Positions 1-8,728 of a stretch of 21,921 bases of DNA are shown here, one piece after another (the first letter of the stretch is position 1; the number at the start of each line of letters is the position of its first letter). The notes beneath the pieces are model-generated. The model did not search any database. It had not been told where the DNA came from and saw nothing but the letters and a program-made list of their open reading frames with translations. The position numbers and the translations under genes were made by a program. The DNA is from Candidatus Poseidoniales archaeon (GTDB lineage Archaea; Thermoplasmatota; Poseidoniia; Poseidoniales; Poseidoniaceae): NCBI GenBank assembly GCA_009887135.1, contig QXYA01000128.1, positions 1 through 21,921 of the forward strand. The letters run 5' to 3'.

Positions 1-1731
1 CATTCTCGCACTTAGTTCATCGGTTCGCTTGAATGGGAACACACCTGCAGTGTAGGGGAAATAACCAGGGACGTTTTCCTTGCTCAGCCATTCGAAGAGT
101 TCTCCATCATCTGCAAAGTTTGGTAATGCGACTCGGGATATGTTTGAATGAGCAAGGGATTCTGTTGTGGTTTGAACAGTGAAAGGTTTACCACGTACGT
201 GATAGGTGTATTCCCCTGTCCGATATTGTTTTGCAAGTTCTCTGTATGAATTCAGGCTAGCACGTGCCTCTTGAATTTCTTCTAAGACTTCATTGATCTG
301 TTCATCGATATCTGAAGCGACCGATGGAACATGTTCCTTCGCAGTCTCAAGATGTTGGCAGAGTCGTAATTTTTGAGCAATTTCTGAATTTCCTTGGTGA
401 TAGTCTCGAATAGTTGCAGAGATATCTGAAAGATAGTGAACACGTTCAGGCGGGATGACGCCTTTTCGTTCTCCAAGAAGTTCCATTGGTGCCCGGCTTT
501 CAAATCCAACAAGTGGTGAGAGCTTCTGCCACAATGCATCCACCCCAGGATCTGCGAATTGGCTTGCAATGGTTGCAACAACTGGAAGTTCTTCATCGGC
601 AACATCGAACATGTTGCGGTTTCGTCGAACCTGCTTCCGAATTGCTCTGAGAGCATCTTCACTGCCTCTCTTTTCGTATTTATTGAGAACAACTACATCT
701 GCTACATCGAGCATCTCAATCTTTTCGAGTTGAGTATGAGCTCCGAATTCAGCGGTCATGACGTACAAGGAACGATCTGCAACAGATGTGATTGCATCAC
801 TTCCTTGGCCGATTCCACTTGTTTCACAGAAGATAAGATCAAAACCAACTGCCTTTGCAACCTCGATAGCACGGTCGAGGTTAGAACTGATCTCAGAACC
901 GCTCCCTCTACTGGCAAGACTACGCATGTAGAGGTCATTATTAGAGAGAGAATTCATTCGAATACGGTCGCCCAGAAGTGCTCCGCCAGTTCTCTTTCGT
1001 GTTGGATCAACACAGAGCAAGCACACTTTCTTACCTGGATTATCACGTTGAATTCGTAACATCAGTTCATCGAGAAGACTTGATTTTCCAGCACCACCTG
1101 TTCCAGTAAATCCAATGACAGGAACGTCTTTGTTTGATGATTTGCATTGCTCAAGCATAGACTTGAATGTAGCATCATCCGCAGATTCTGAGAGTGTAAG
1201 AAGAAGGCCCACATCAGCCATATCTTCTGCAGTGACCGGTCCATGCAAAGAGTTCATTCGTTCTTCGCTAATCAAATCCACTTCAGCAGCCTGCTCCATC
1301 AAGTGATGAATCATGCCCATGAGGCCCATCTTTCTGCCATCATCTGGCGAGTAGATTTTTGAAATACCTGCTTGATGGAGGTCTCTTATTTCCGGAGGTG
1401 TGATGGTTCCACCACCACCTCCAAAGATTCGTACATGTTCGCAACCTGCTTCATCGAGCAGTTCTCGAATGTAGGTGAAGTACTCTACGTGACCGCCTTG
1501 ATAAGAGGTTAATGCGATGGCATGAGCGTCTTCTTGGATTGCACAATCGACGACATCTTTTGCAGAGCGGTCGTGACCTAAATGGATGACTTCTGCTCCT
1601 GAGGATTGAATCAGTCGTCGCATGACGTTGATGGCTGCATCATGACCATCGAAGAGTGATGCAGCAGTAATGACACGTACTGGACCAGTGCTCGTTTCGA
1701 ACACGGGTTGCTCCGTCTCGTCTTCGGCCAT
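1..1731 (-). CDS. icmF: Fused isobutyryl-CoA mutase IcmF, N-terminal 577 residues (cut by window edge)
   Basis: This is the N-terminal part of the adenosylcobalamin-dependent fused mutase, which interconverts isobutyryl-CoA and n-butyryl-CoA and carries its own G-protein chaperone. The frame is open from the ATG at 1731 to the window edge. Residues about 17-145 are the B12-binding domain, with DGHD and His30 as the expected cobalt ligand, the SYQGGHVEYF segment and a GGGGG loop. Residues about 204-400 are a MeaB-like GTPase with P-loop GTGGAGKS (210-217), VDPTRKRTGGALLGDR (241-256) and ETSGIGQ (303-309). The base-specificity motif reads NKYE (350-353) where NKxD is expected. From about residue 490 the substrate-binding mutase domain begins (ESLAHSNISRVALP, then NVPGYFPYTAGVFPFKR). 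IcmF is usually about 1,050-1,100 aa, so roughly half lies outside. It sits 42 bases after the ABC-F gene and downstream of an acyl-CoA synthetase, consistent with acyl-CoA metabolism. Domain order separates it from stand-alone methylmalonyl-CoA mutase subunits. Confidence 0.93.
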   Translation of the reverse strand, partial: MAEDETEQPVFETSTGPVRVITAASLFDGHDAAINVMRRLIQSSGAEVIHLGHDRSAKDVVDCAIQEDAHAIALTSYQGGHVEYFTYIRELLDEAGCEHVRIFGGGGGTITPPEIRDLHQAGISKIYSPDDGRKMGLMGMIHHLMEQAAEVDLISEERMNSLHGPVTAEDMADVGLLLTLSESADDATFKSMLEQCKSSNKDVPVIGFTGTGGAGKSSLLDELMLRIQRDNPGKKVCLLCVDPTRKRTGGALLGDRIRMNSLSNNDLYMRSLASRGSGSEISSNLDRAIEVAKAVGFDLIFCETSGIGQGSDAITSVADRSLYVMTAEFGAHTQLEKIEMLDVADVVVLNKYEKRGSEDALRAIRKQVRRNRNMFDVADEELPVVATIASQFADPGVDALWQKLSPLVGFESRAPMELLGERKGVIPPERVHYLSDISATIRDYHQGNSEIAQKLRLCQHLETAKEHVPSVASDIDEQINEVLEEIQEARASLNSYRELAKQYRTGEYTYHVRGKPFTVQTTTESLAHSNISRVALPNFADDGELFEWLSKENVPGYFPYTAGVFPFKRTDELSARM

Positions 1732-1773
1732 GTTCGTCCGAAGTGGACTGAGTTCATGAAATCAAGGGTGTAT

Positions 1774-3450
1774 TCAGACTTGGGATATTTCTTCGTCTGC
1801 AAGTGGCGGAAGCCCAAGTTTTGCTCGAACATAATCTGTATAATTGCCGTAGTAGACCTTGATTTTTCCATCTTTTAGTTCCCAGATCCGATTGACACAT
1901 TGGTCGAGGAACCAACGGTCATGTGAAACAGTGATGAGGGATCCTTCGTATCCAATCAATGCTTCTTCGAGTGTTTCTTTCGATTCCATGTCCAAGTGAT
2001 TGGTCGGTTCGTCCATGAGTAAGAGATTGTTATCCTCAAGAAGGAGTTTGAGTAGAGCAACACGAGCACGTTCTCCACCAGAGAGTTGCTTAAGTTTCGT
2101 ATCGACTTGATCGCTTGCAAATTGGAACCTTCCCAATGCTGCACGGATGTCACCATATTGATAATCCGGACGTAATTTCTGAATCTGTTGGACAGCGTTC
2201 ATTTCGAAATCGAGTGTACCGTGATCTTGATGGAAGTAGCCGATAACTGAACCGGGAGAAACCTCGACTTTTCCACTATCAAGCTTCAGATCACCATTGA
2301 TAATCTTGAGAAGAGTCGTCTTTCCTTGTCCATTCCCTCCAACAATACCTATACGGTCACCCTTGCGAACTTCGAGTGTTTGGTTGTCAAGAATTGGGCG
2401 TTCTAGGCCTTCAAAGGTCATTGTTGCATCAACCATTTCAAGAACATCCATACTCGCTTTGTCAAGAGCATCAAGTGTGAGTACCAATGGTTTTCTCTTC
2501 TTTGAAACTCGAGCTCTCAATGCTTTCATTTCTTGCTGCATACGCGTAATCATTTTGTGTTTAGCAGAGATAGATTTGTCATACTTGTTCGCTCTTTTCA
2601 TTTGTTGAATAGCACCAGTAGTGGCTTGGATTTTCTTTTCAAGGGTTGCGATATGTTCTCCAAGTGCTTTTTCACTTGCTTCTTTTTGGACAATAAATTG
2701 GCTGTAGTTGCCCTTCCAAGGCCATGCACGTAGATTATCAACTTCTACAATTCGAGTACATACTTGATCTAAGAAATAACGATCGTGAGATACGATTAAT
2801 TGCGCACCCTTGAATTCTTTCAAGAAGGATTCGAGCCATTCAGTTGTCTCAATGTCCAAGTGATTCGTAGGTTCGTCCAGAAACATAACGTCGATACCAG
2901 AAAGCCCGACAAGTTGTCTTGCGAGAGCGAGTTTTGCTTTTTCTCCACCCGATAGTTGTGAGACGTTCATGTCCATCGGGTGTTTGTCAAGACCAAGTTC
3001 TTCCAAAATCCCCTTTGCAATCCCTGCAACATTTCCGCCACCAGAGGCTGCGAGTGTTTGCTGAAGTTCAGAATAGCGCTCCATAACAGGTTCCCATTCA
3101 CCATCATAGAAGGCTGGGTCAATCATTTGGGCTTCAATCCCAGCAATCTCTTCTTCAAGTTCTTGGAATTGTCGACCTTTTCGACTAAGTTCTCCTTCTA
3201 TGGTTGAATCCGAATCGATATCGCGAATCTGAGTCAAATAAGCAATCCTAATTCCTGGTGCAAAGGCAATTTCGCCAACATCTTGTTCTTGTTCACTGAT
3301 GGTATTGAGTAGTGTTGTCTTGCCAGCCCCATTATGGCCAACGATTCCGATACGATCTCCATCGTTTACGATGAGATTAATGTCTTGGAGTACATCGGTT
3401 GAACCAAAACTTCGGTCAACGGCTTCGACGGTTATGAGTTCGCGAACCAT
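1774..3450 (-). CDS. ABC-F family ATPase (ribosome-associated type)
   Basis: This soluble protein has two ABC ATPase domains and no membrane segments, as in ABC-F proteins, which bind the ribosomal E site and modulate translation (EttA, Uup, YheS). Domain 1 has Walker A GHNGAGKTT (about 38-46), signature LSGGEKAKLALA and Walker B VMFLDEPTNHLD. Domain 2 has GGNGQGKTT, signature LSGGERARVALL and LLLMDEPTNHLD. An inter-domain linker rich in Lys/Arg and long helices (about 255-325) fits the P-site tRNA interaction motif. An insertion of about 50 residues after the first Walker A resembles the arm region. The length of 558 aa is normal for the family. The ATG follows a GGGGAT stretch. The gene lies 59 bases after the acyl-CoA synthetase and just before icmF. 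The exact subfamily and translational role cannot be read from sequence alone. Confidence 0.93.
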   Translation of the reverse strand: MVRELITVEAVDRSFGSTDVLQDINLIVNDGDRIGIVGHNGAGKTTLLNTISEQEQDVGEIAFAPGIRIAYLTQIRDIDSDSTIEGELSRKGRQFQELEEEIAGIEAQMIDPAFYDGEWEPVMERYSELQQTLAASGGGNVAGIAKGILEELGLDKHPMDMNVSQLSGGEKAKLALARQLVGLSGIDVMFLDEPTNHLDIETTEWLESFLKEFKGAQLIVSHDRYFLDQVCTRIVEVDNLRAWPWKGNYSQFIVQKEASEKALGEHIATLEKKIQATTGAIQQMKRANKYDKSISAKHKMITRMQQEMKALRARVSKKRKPLVLTLDALDKASMDVLEMVDATMTFEGLERPILDNQTLEVRKGDRIGIVGGNGQGKTTLLKIINGDLKLDSGKVEVSPGSVIGYFHQDHGTLDFEMNAVQQIQKLRPDYQYGDIRAALGRFQFASDQVDTKLKQLSGGERARVALLKLLLEDNNLLLMDEPTNHLDMESKETLEEALIGYEGSLITVSHDRWFLDQCVNRIWELKDGKIKVYYGNYTDYVRAKLGLPPLADEEISQV

Positions 3451-3509
3451 AGTATCCCCACGCTAAGCCCACAACTGGGTGTTCAAAACCCAATCGGTTG
3501 AATCGGTCT

Positions 3510-5444
3510 TCACTTGAAGGCTTCAATAGCACTCTCGTGGCGGGAGAGAAGGTTTCGTAGTTTGACCTTCATAGATGGTGTCAACAAGTCATTATCTGTG
3601 GTCCATTCTTGATGATCTAAGATAATGTTTGCAGGACGCTCATATCCTTTCCAAGTTGGTCCTGGCATTGATTTATTCTTTAATTCATCAAGCATCCATG
3701 TGCGTGTTTCTTCTCGGGAACAAAGTTCTTCATCAGAACCTGATGCATCTTTTCCAGCAGCAGAAAGGGCTAGCTTCATGGCCTCCATATTTGGATGGAT
3801 GATGATGAATGTTCGAAGCATATTGCGTCCATCGAGAGCTGCTTGCTCAACAAGTGGAGAGAGTTTGACATTCTCTTCCAAAGGAGCAGGAGACACATAC
3901 TTACCGTTTTCAAGTTTGAATTGACTCTTGACACGGCCAGTGATCGAAAGGTAACCCTTCGAATCGAGTTTACCAAGATCTCCAGTTCGGAATACACCTG
4001 GTTCGATAATGACTTCATCAGTTGCTTCTTGATTGTTCCAGTATCCCTTCATGACGTTGGGTCCGTGAACAATGATTTCACCTTCATCAGCTCGGTCAGG
4101 GTCGTCCCATGCATCGGTATCGATTGTGACCTTAACGCCATTAGCAACGAGGCCAACACAGCGCAATTTGGACATCCCAGGGCCAGCCCAACCGTTAGCG
4201 GAAACGAGTGGTGAGGTCTCAGTAAGACCGTATCCTTCGTAGCAACTGAATCCAACTTGTTGAATAAATTCAGCTACATCTGGCGATAGTGCTGCCGCAC
4301 CAGACATACAGAACCTGATGTTGCCACCAAATCGTGCTCGAACCTTCGACCAAACCAATTTATCATACAGTTTGTCAAAGAAACCTTTCGCAGGTACAGC
4401 ATCACATTCGACGCCTGCCTTGGCAATTCTTCTTGATGCATGCTTCTTGGCCTTACCGATGAGTATCTTTTTGAGACCAGTTGCAGCATCGAATTGGCTG
4501 TTGACTCGGTCATAGAATTTGTTCCAGACTCTCGGTACTGCAAGTAATACCGCTGGTTTGATTTCGATACACTCATCGGCAATCTTGGTTAGATCGGAGA
4601 TGAGGTTGATGTGTACTCCACAGCGTAGCATCCAGTGCAAATCGAAGGTGCTTCCAAAGGAATGTGCCCAAGGAAGGAACGCAGCGTTCTTGTCGCCAAC
4701 ATAGATGACGAATGCGGATTGAACACAAAGGACGTTGGAAAGTGTGTTCCAATTTGTAAGCATAACTCCCTTTGGATTACCAGTCGTTCCAGATGTGTAG
4801 ATGAGGGTATTGAGTGCAAACGGGTCATCTGCAATTTCGATTGCAACTTCACTTGCACGGCCGCCAGCGACAAAAGAAGCCCACTCATGAACTTCAACGC
4901 CTGTTGGAGGCAATTGGTTTGCAGGTTCGTTACCAAGCAGAAGGATTCCACACTTTGGCCACTTTGAGGCATCATCAGGCATGTTCGCAATAAGCTTGTC
5001 AAGGACTTCTGTATCAGAGACTGCAATCATTGCAGGGGACGAGTCATCGAGAATGAATGCCCATTCCGATCCATGTTGATGCGTATACATTGCTGTGTAG
5101 GCTGCACCAATTGCATTGGCTCCATAAGAGATCGCTGCCCACTCAACTGAATTGTTAAGGATCATTGCAACTCTATCTCCAGCTTCGACACCAACATCAC
5201 GAAGTTGCTTACCAACAGAAGTTGCAAGTTCTCCGAATTCTCCGTAGTTCATGTGAATGCGAGGCATTCCCTTTTCTGGAATGAAACCAAAACATGGGTT
5301 ATCAGCAAAGCGTTCTACGCTTGTCATGAGCATTTGGTAGAGTGTTCTTGGGTCGTCGCCTTCAGGCTTTAGCCACTGTCGGTCATCAGGCTGTCGTTCC
5401 CATGCGAGTTGTTGTTGCATAGCGTTCGGTGTTGGTTCCAACAC
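3510..5444 (-). CDS. AMP-forming long-chain acyl-CoA synthetase (FadD/ACSL-like)
   Basis: This member of the adenylate-forming family activates a fatty acid with ATP and CoA to acyl-CoA. The signature P-loop TSGTTGNPKGV is at about 217-227, the YGLTETS motif at 405-411, then RTGDLG and the hinge region GYLSITGRVKSQFKLENGKYVSP. The 644-residue length and the K-rich hinge fit the long-chain (FadD15/ACSL-like) group better than acetyl-CoA synthetases. No signal or transmembrane segment is evident, so it should be cytosolic or peripheral to the membrane. The annotated start is a GTG preceded by GGGGATGA; the next in-frame ATG is at 5420, eight codons in, and lacks a clear ribosome-binding site. 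It starts 20 bases after the SMUG1 gene and is followed by ABC-F and icmF, so co-transcription is likely. Substrate chain length is not determined by sequence inspection. Confidence 0.92.
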   Translation of the reverse strand: MLEPTPNAMQQQLAWERQPDDRQWLKPEGDDPRTLYQMLMTSVERFADNPCFGFIPEKGMPRIHMNYGEFGELATSVGKQLRDVGVEAGDRVAMILNNSVEWAAISYGANAIGAAYTAMYTHQHGSEWAFILDDSSPAMIAVSDTEVLDKLIANMPDDASKWPKCGILLLGNEPANQLPPTGVEVHEWASFVAGGRASEVAIEIADDPFALNTLIYTSGTTGNPKGVMLTNWNTLSNVLCVQSAFVIYVGDKNAAFLPWAHSFGSTFDLHWMLRCGVHINLISDLTKIADECIEIKPAVLLAVPRVWNKFYDRVNSQFDAATGLKKILIGKAKKHASRRIAKAGVECDAVPAKGFFDKLYDKLVWSKVRARFGGNIRFCMSGAAALSPDVAEFIQQVGFSCYEGYGLTETSPLVSANGWAGPGMSKLRCVGLVANGVKVTIDTDAWDDPDRADEGEIIVHGPNVMKGYWNNQEATDEVIIEPGVFRTGDLGKLDSKGYLSITGRVKSQFKLENGKYVSPAPLEENVKLSPLVEQAALDGRNMLRTFIIIHPNMEAMKLALSAAGKDASGSDEELCSREETRTWMLDELKNKSMPGPTWKGYERPANIILDHQEWTTDNDLLTPSMKVKLRNLLSRHESAIEAFK

Positions 5445-5464
5445 TTAATTTCATCCCCGACTAT

Positions 5465-6202
5465 TCATGGAACAGGAAGTTTCGAAGCGACGTTTGCTCT
5501 CCAATCGGCTCCACCATTTCGATTTGCAAGTGGAGAAGCAGGACTAGGATGCCACATTGCGTCAATATCTAACTCTGGTACAATGGCTTTCGCTCTTTTC
5601 TTAGCATAGTTTCCAACACCGACTATTCGTTCAATACCCATAATATCAACCACCGATTTGAGGTGTTGATCACAGAGATTCAGAATTGGATTGATAATGG
5701 ATTTAGGAATATCAACTGGAGTGATGTTTCGTCCAGTTTCTCCTAAGATTAACAAAGGGCAATGATTGACGACAAAAATGTTTGAAAAAGTAGATTCAAT
5801 TGAACCGTAATGTTCGACCATAAAGGTCCAGAAGCGAGTTCCTGAGACTTCTTGACGTTCCATGGCTAAACCTTGTATTGGTCGTTTTGGATGAGCTCCA
5901 GAAGGAGTTTTAAGTTCGACAGCCTCTATTCCAAGAACATCAGTTGCCATCTTAGTTGCTCCAAATGGGACTCCAGTTTGAGCCATCCCATATGGACCAG
6001 GATTCATACCGAGTAACAGAGTTTTAGCTCCACAACCACCCCATTTACGGATGAATTGTTCGTGAAGTTCCCAAGCGTAGTCGAGTGGATTTGTTACGTG
6101 TGCAACATCCTTGTGCTTGAGTAATGTTGGAATTTGTCTTGTGCATTTCTCGGAAAGATGTTTTGCAGCATTGAGTAGATCTTGCACGATGGTTTCTACC
6201 AC
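5465..6202 (-). CDS. SMUG1-type single-strand-selective uracil-DNA glycosylase
   Basis: This is a base-excision repair enzyme removing uracil (and probably oxidised pyrimidines) from DNA. Motif 1, GMNPGPYGMAQTGVPFG (65-81), matches SMUG1, with Asn67 as the water-activating residue and the characteristic MAQTGVPFG continuation. The middle block VVNHCPLLIL followed by GRNITPVDIP is also SMUG1-specific. Motif 2 is HPSPASPLAN (218-227), with catalytic His218 and the DNA-intercalating loop. The length of 245 aa is within the family range. The start is a GTG whose codon overlaps the end of the upstream dehydrogenase (7-base overlap, GTGGTAG including its TAG stop), implying translational coupling. 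SMUG1 is best known from animals and scattered bacteria; other uracil-DNA glycosylase families lack the MAQTGVPFG block, so the assignment is strong. Confidence 0.93.
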   Translation of the reverse strand: MVETIVQDLLNAAKHLSEKCTRQIPTLLKHKDVAHVTNPLDYAWELHEQFIRKWGGCGAKTLLLGMNPGPYGMAQTGVPFGATKMATDVLGIEAVELKTPSGAHPKRPIQGLAMERQEVSGTRFWTFMVEHYGSIESTFSNIFVVNHCPLLILGETGRNITPVDIPKSIINPILNLCDQHLKSVVDIMGIERIVGVGNYAKKRAKAIVPELDIDAMWHPSPASPLANRNGGADWRANVASKLPVP

Positions 6203-6876
6203 GGTAATTCGACTCCAGTATATTCAAAAAAGCGGCCACTTCGTCCTAATGATTGCATCTCTATCAATCCGATTAAACCCTCAACTGATTCATGTGGTTG
6301 TACTGGAGCACGTTCGCCACCCATATCTGTTTGAACCCATCCTGGATGGTAGCAGGAGACTGAGATATCACTCTCTTGTCCTTCAACGGATAGAATTTTT
6401 GTAATCATATTCAATCCTGTTTTACTGGTCCGATAAGCGTATGATCGACCACTGAGGCAATCATCAATTGATCCCATAAGACTGGAAATATTCGCAACTT
6501 TCGAATTTCCCGTGTTTTCCAATAGAGGCCACAACGCTTGTGTCACTCGTAGAGGACCAATTGTGTTCACATTGAGTACGTCCAATGAAACATCAGGATC
6601 AACCTCTCTAATTGTCTGCCATCGACCATCTATCCGCCCTGCATTGTTGACTAATACATCGACGTTGTCCGTAAGTTGTGAAACAGTTTGAGCAAATTCA
6701 ATCACGGATTGGGAATCAGAAACATCGAGTTTGACAATTGAAAGCAGGTCGTGTTCAACATCCATCTGTTCAGGATTTCTTACACCAGTAATGACCGTCT
6801 GTTGTCTTGAGAGTAATTGGTGGATGAATTCCTTACCAATTCCTCGATTGCCTCCGGTAACAATCCATGTCGCCAT
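6196..6876 (-). CDS. Short-chain dehydrogenase/reductase (SDR), substrate unknown
   Basis: This is a classical SDR with a Rossmann fold that binds NAD(P)H. The cofactor motif TGGNRGIG is at 7-14, the NNAG motif at 77-80, and the catalytic set is a Ser near 131-132 plus YRTSK (Tyr148, Lys152). The 226-residue length is slightly shorter than the usual 240-260. Resemblance is to the small C-factor/sniffer-like carbonyl reductases (GNSKVANISSLMGSI...), but the substrate cannot be inferred. It begins 22 bases after the COG1031 gene and overlaps the SMUG1 gene by 7 bases, so it is translated from the same message. No strong Shine-Dalgarno sequence is adjacent to its ATG; an AGGTAAG lies about 15 bases upstream. 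Confidence 0.9.
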   Translation of the reverse strand: MATWIVTGGNRGIGKEFIHQLLSRQQTVITGVRNPEQMDVEHDLLSIVKLDVSDSQSVIEFAQTVSQLTDNVDVLVNNAGRIDGRWQTIREVDPDVSLDVLNVNTIGPLRVTQALWPLLENTGNSKVANISSLMGSIDDCLSGRSYAYRTSKTGLNMITKILSVEGQESDISVSCYHPGWVQTDMGGERAPVQPHESVEGLIGLIEMQSLGRSGRFFEYTGVELPW

Positions 6877-6898
6877 GGTGCATGGTTACAACTTACCT

Positions 6899-8665
6899 TC
6901 ATTGAAGTTCCGAGTCGTAAAGTACCTTTTTGATGGACTCAGTAAGTTCAGTATTAGAGGCTTTGAATACTTCATCCAACGAAACATCATCTTGTTTTCT
7001 TAGCAGTTTAGCCCGAGAACTTACGAGGTTCCATGCAGTCTTCTTTCCAATACCTGGAATTGCTTCGAGTTGTTTTTGAGAAGCATCTTGAATCCGGAGT
7101 CCAACCTCTACGCCTGTGATTGAACGTGCACCATGTGCAGTGACCAATATGTCTGAAGAGGTATCGAGAGGAATGTGATACGGGACGCCTATGAGGATTG
7201 GATAAGCCCCAATTTGTCGTCCGAATGTGAGTCCAGCGTTTCCATGAATTGCTTCATTTGTATGCTTTGAGGTTTGATGGATTGGTAGTCTTGTACGGGT
7301 GTCATGCGTTTCCCAGTGAACATCACTTAGGCGTTGGCCAAGAGGAAACAATTCTTCAAGCAAAGGGCGATCAATGGTCTCTCTAACCTGAGCCTTGAAT
7401 TCATGGAATGCATCATGTGGGATATCTTGGAAACCTTCTCCCTCAACCTGTCTGATATTGATCCGTCGTAGGAGGAGACCTTCACTTCGAAGTTCTGTTA
7501 ACAAATCCAAATTCATGGAATAGGATTCACGACTTTCTCCGTTCAAACCGGCAATGAAATTCAGTCCAGGTAAGAGTTTTGGAAGGCCTCTAGCACCCCG
7601 TTCTTTTCCGTATTTATTGATCAGTCGAATTGCTGATTTGAGTTGACTAGGGTCACAATTTAACCAATTTGCTTCGTGAACACTTGGGTCTGCAGATTCA
7701 AGACCAAATGATAAGACTGCTCCATCAGAGAGTGTTTCAACCAGGGTCTTCGTAATCTCTTCTGAAGGTTCGATGTTTTCTGCGATGATCGATGGATTCC
7801 CGTTGTCTGTATGTAAGATGTCAAGCCGCTCATCCTCTCGTAACCCATGGAGCAATCTCGCAATAGGTTCAGGATTTGGAACAGGGTATTCCAATTCCTT
7901 TACACCTTCTGCCATGTACGTATATGTGTCCGTCATTCCACCAAGTCGGACGTGTTGAACTCCTGAATCGAGAGCAAGTTTGACCTCACCGATGATATCC
8001 TCTGGTGTTCTCCAGATTGGAACTCCTTTTTTCGGCTCAATGCAAAATTTACAACCTCGCTTGTAACGAACACAGCCTTGGTAGACCTCCACTTCGTAGG
8101 TGAGGGGACCTTTCTTTTCTGGCGTTCCAAGATCAGGATGATGTGTTGTAGCTTTGCTTTGAGCACCGTGATGTGCCCAACTCGTCCATTCTTCAGCAGT
8201 TCTTCGAGTATGCTTCCATTTTCCTGTTGAAAGGAATGTATTGAGTGTTGCGTCCGTATCTTGAACTGCTAAGAAAAGGTTACTTCGCAGTGGTAGCCAT
8301 CCTTGTTGTTTCCAACCGCGCACAGCCCATCCTCCGAACAATGCAGGTATTCCTTGAGGTAATTGTCGAATGAATTCAGTCGATTCACGTTGTGAAATCG
8401 GTGTCCCACGTAGATATCTTCCTGGAACAACTGCACCAGCAATACAGATGACTCCCAGTAGATTCGATTCTGCCAACAGATCCATTTTATCTTGAGATTG
8501 TCTCCACTGATCGATTGTAATGTATTCATAATTGAGTTGATGTTGCTCCAACACGCCACATATGTAACGAATGTGAAAACCAACATATGGAGGCACTCCA
8601 AACGCGGCTGGCTCGTCTTCATATCCATCGAGAACAAGCCAATATGGGTCTTTGCTCTCAACCAT
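6899..8665 (-). CDS. COG1031-type radical SAM protein with C-terminal helix-hairpin-helix
   Basis: This uncharacterised Fe-S protein has the architecture of the largely archaeal family COG1031 (radical SAM with C-terminal HhH). The cluster motif is C198-x6-C205-x2-C208 within GCVRYKRGCKFC, unlike the canonical CxxxCxxC spacing of most radical SAM enzymes. Downstream are family-like segments such as VRLGGMTDTY, LHTDNGNPS and LSFGLESADP, consistent with the TIM-barrel strands. Near the C-terminus LEAIPGIGKKTAWNLVSSR (about 533-551) is a helix-hairpin-helix nucleic-acid-binding element. At 588 aa the length fits the family. The N-terminal about 180 residues resemble a Rossmann-like accessory domain (LGVICIAGAVVPGRYLRG). 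A role in RNA or DNA modification is suggested by the HhH but is only inference. It heads the group of minus-strand genes running to icmF. Confidence 0.86.
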   Translation of the reverse strand: MVESKDPYWLVLDGYEDEPAAFGVPPYVGFHIRYICGVLEQHQLNYEYITIDQWRQSQDKMDLLAESNLLGVICIAGAVVPGRYLRGTPISQRESTEFIRQLPQGIPALFGGWAVRGWKQQGWLPLRSNLFLAVQDTDATLNTFLSTGKWKHTRRTAEEWTSWAHHGAQSKATTHHPDLGTPEKKGPLTYEVEVYQGCVRYKRGCKFCIEPKKGVPIWRTPEDIIGEVKLALDSGVQHVRLGGMTDTYTYMAEGVKELEYPVPNPEPIARLLHGLREDERLDILHTDNGNPSIIAENIEPSEEITKTLVETLSDGAVLSFGLESADPSVHEANWLNCDPSQLKSAIRLINKYGKERGARGLPKLLPGLNFIAGLNGESRESYSMNLDLLTELRSEGLLLRRINIRQVEGEGFQDIPHDAFHEFKAQVRETIDRPLLEELFPLGQRLSDVHWETHDTRTRLPIHQTSKHTNEAIHGNAGLTFGRQIGAYPILIGVPYHIPLDTSSDILVTAHGARSITGVEVGLRIQDASQKQLEAIPGIGKKTAWNLVSSRAKLLRKQDDVSLDEVFKASNTELTESIKKVLYDSELQ

Positions 8666-8728
8666 GAGTTGGCTACGGCTTATGCCTCATAGCCTTATGT
8701 CTCAAACGAGGGATGTTCCTGCTTAAAA

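Noticed and set aside
559..1059. A 166-codon plus-strand frame opposite icmF
   Set aside because: The minus-strand frame is unmistakable IcmF; the plus-strand translation has no recognisable motif or ribosome-binding site.
4589..5026. A 145-codon minus-strand frame inside the acyl-CoA synthetase gene
   Set aside because: It is an out-of-frame shadow of a gene with intact adenylate-forming motifs.
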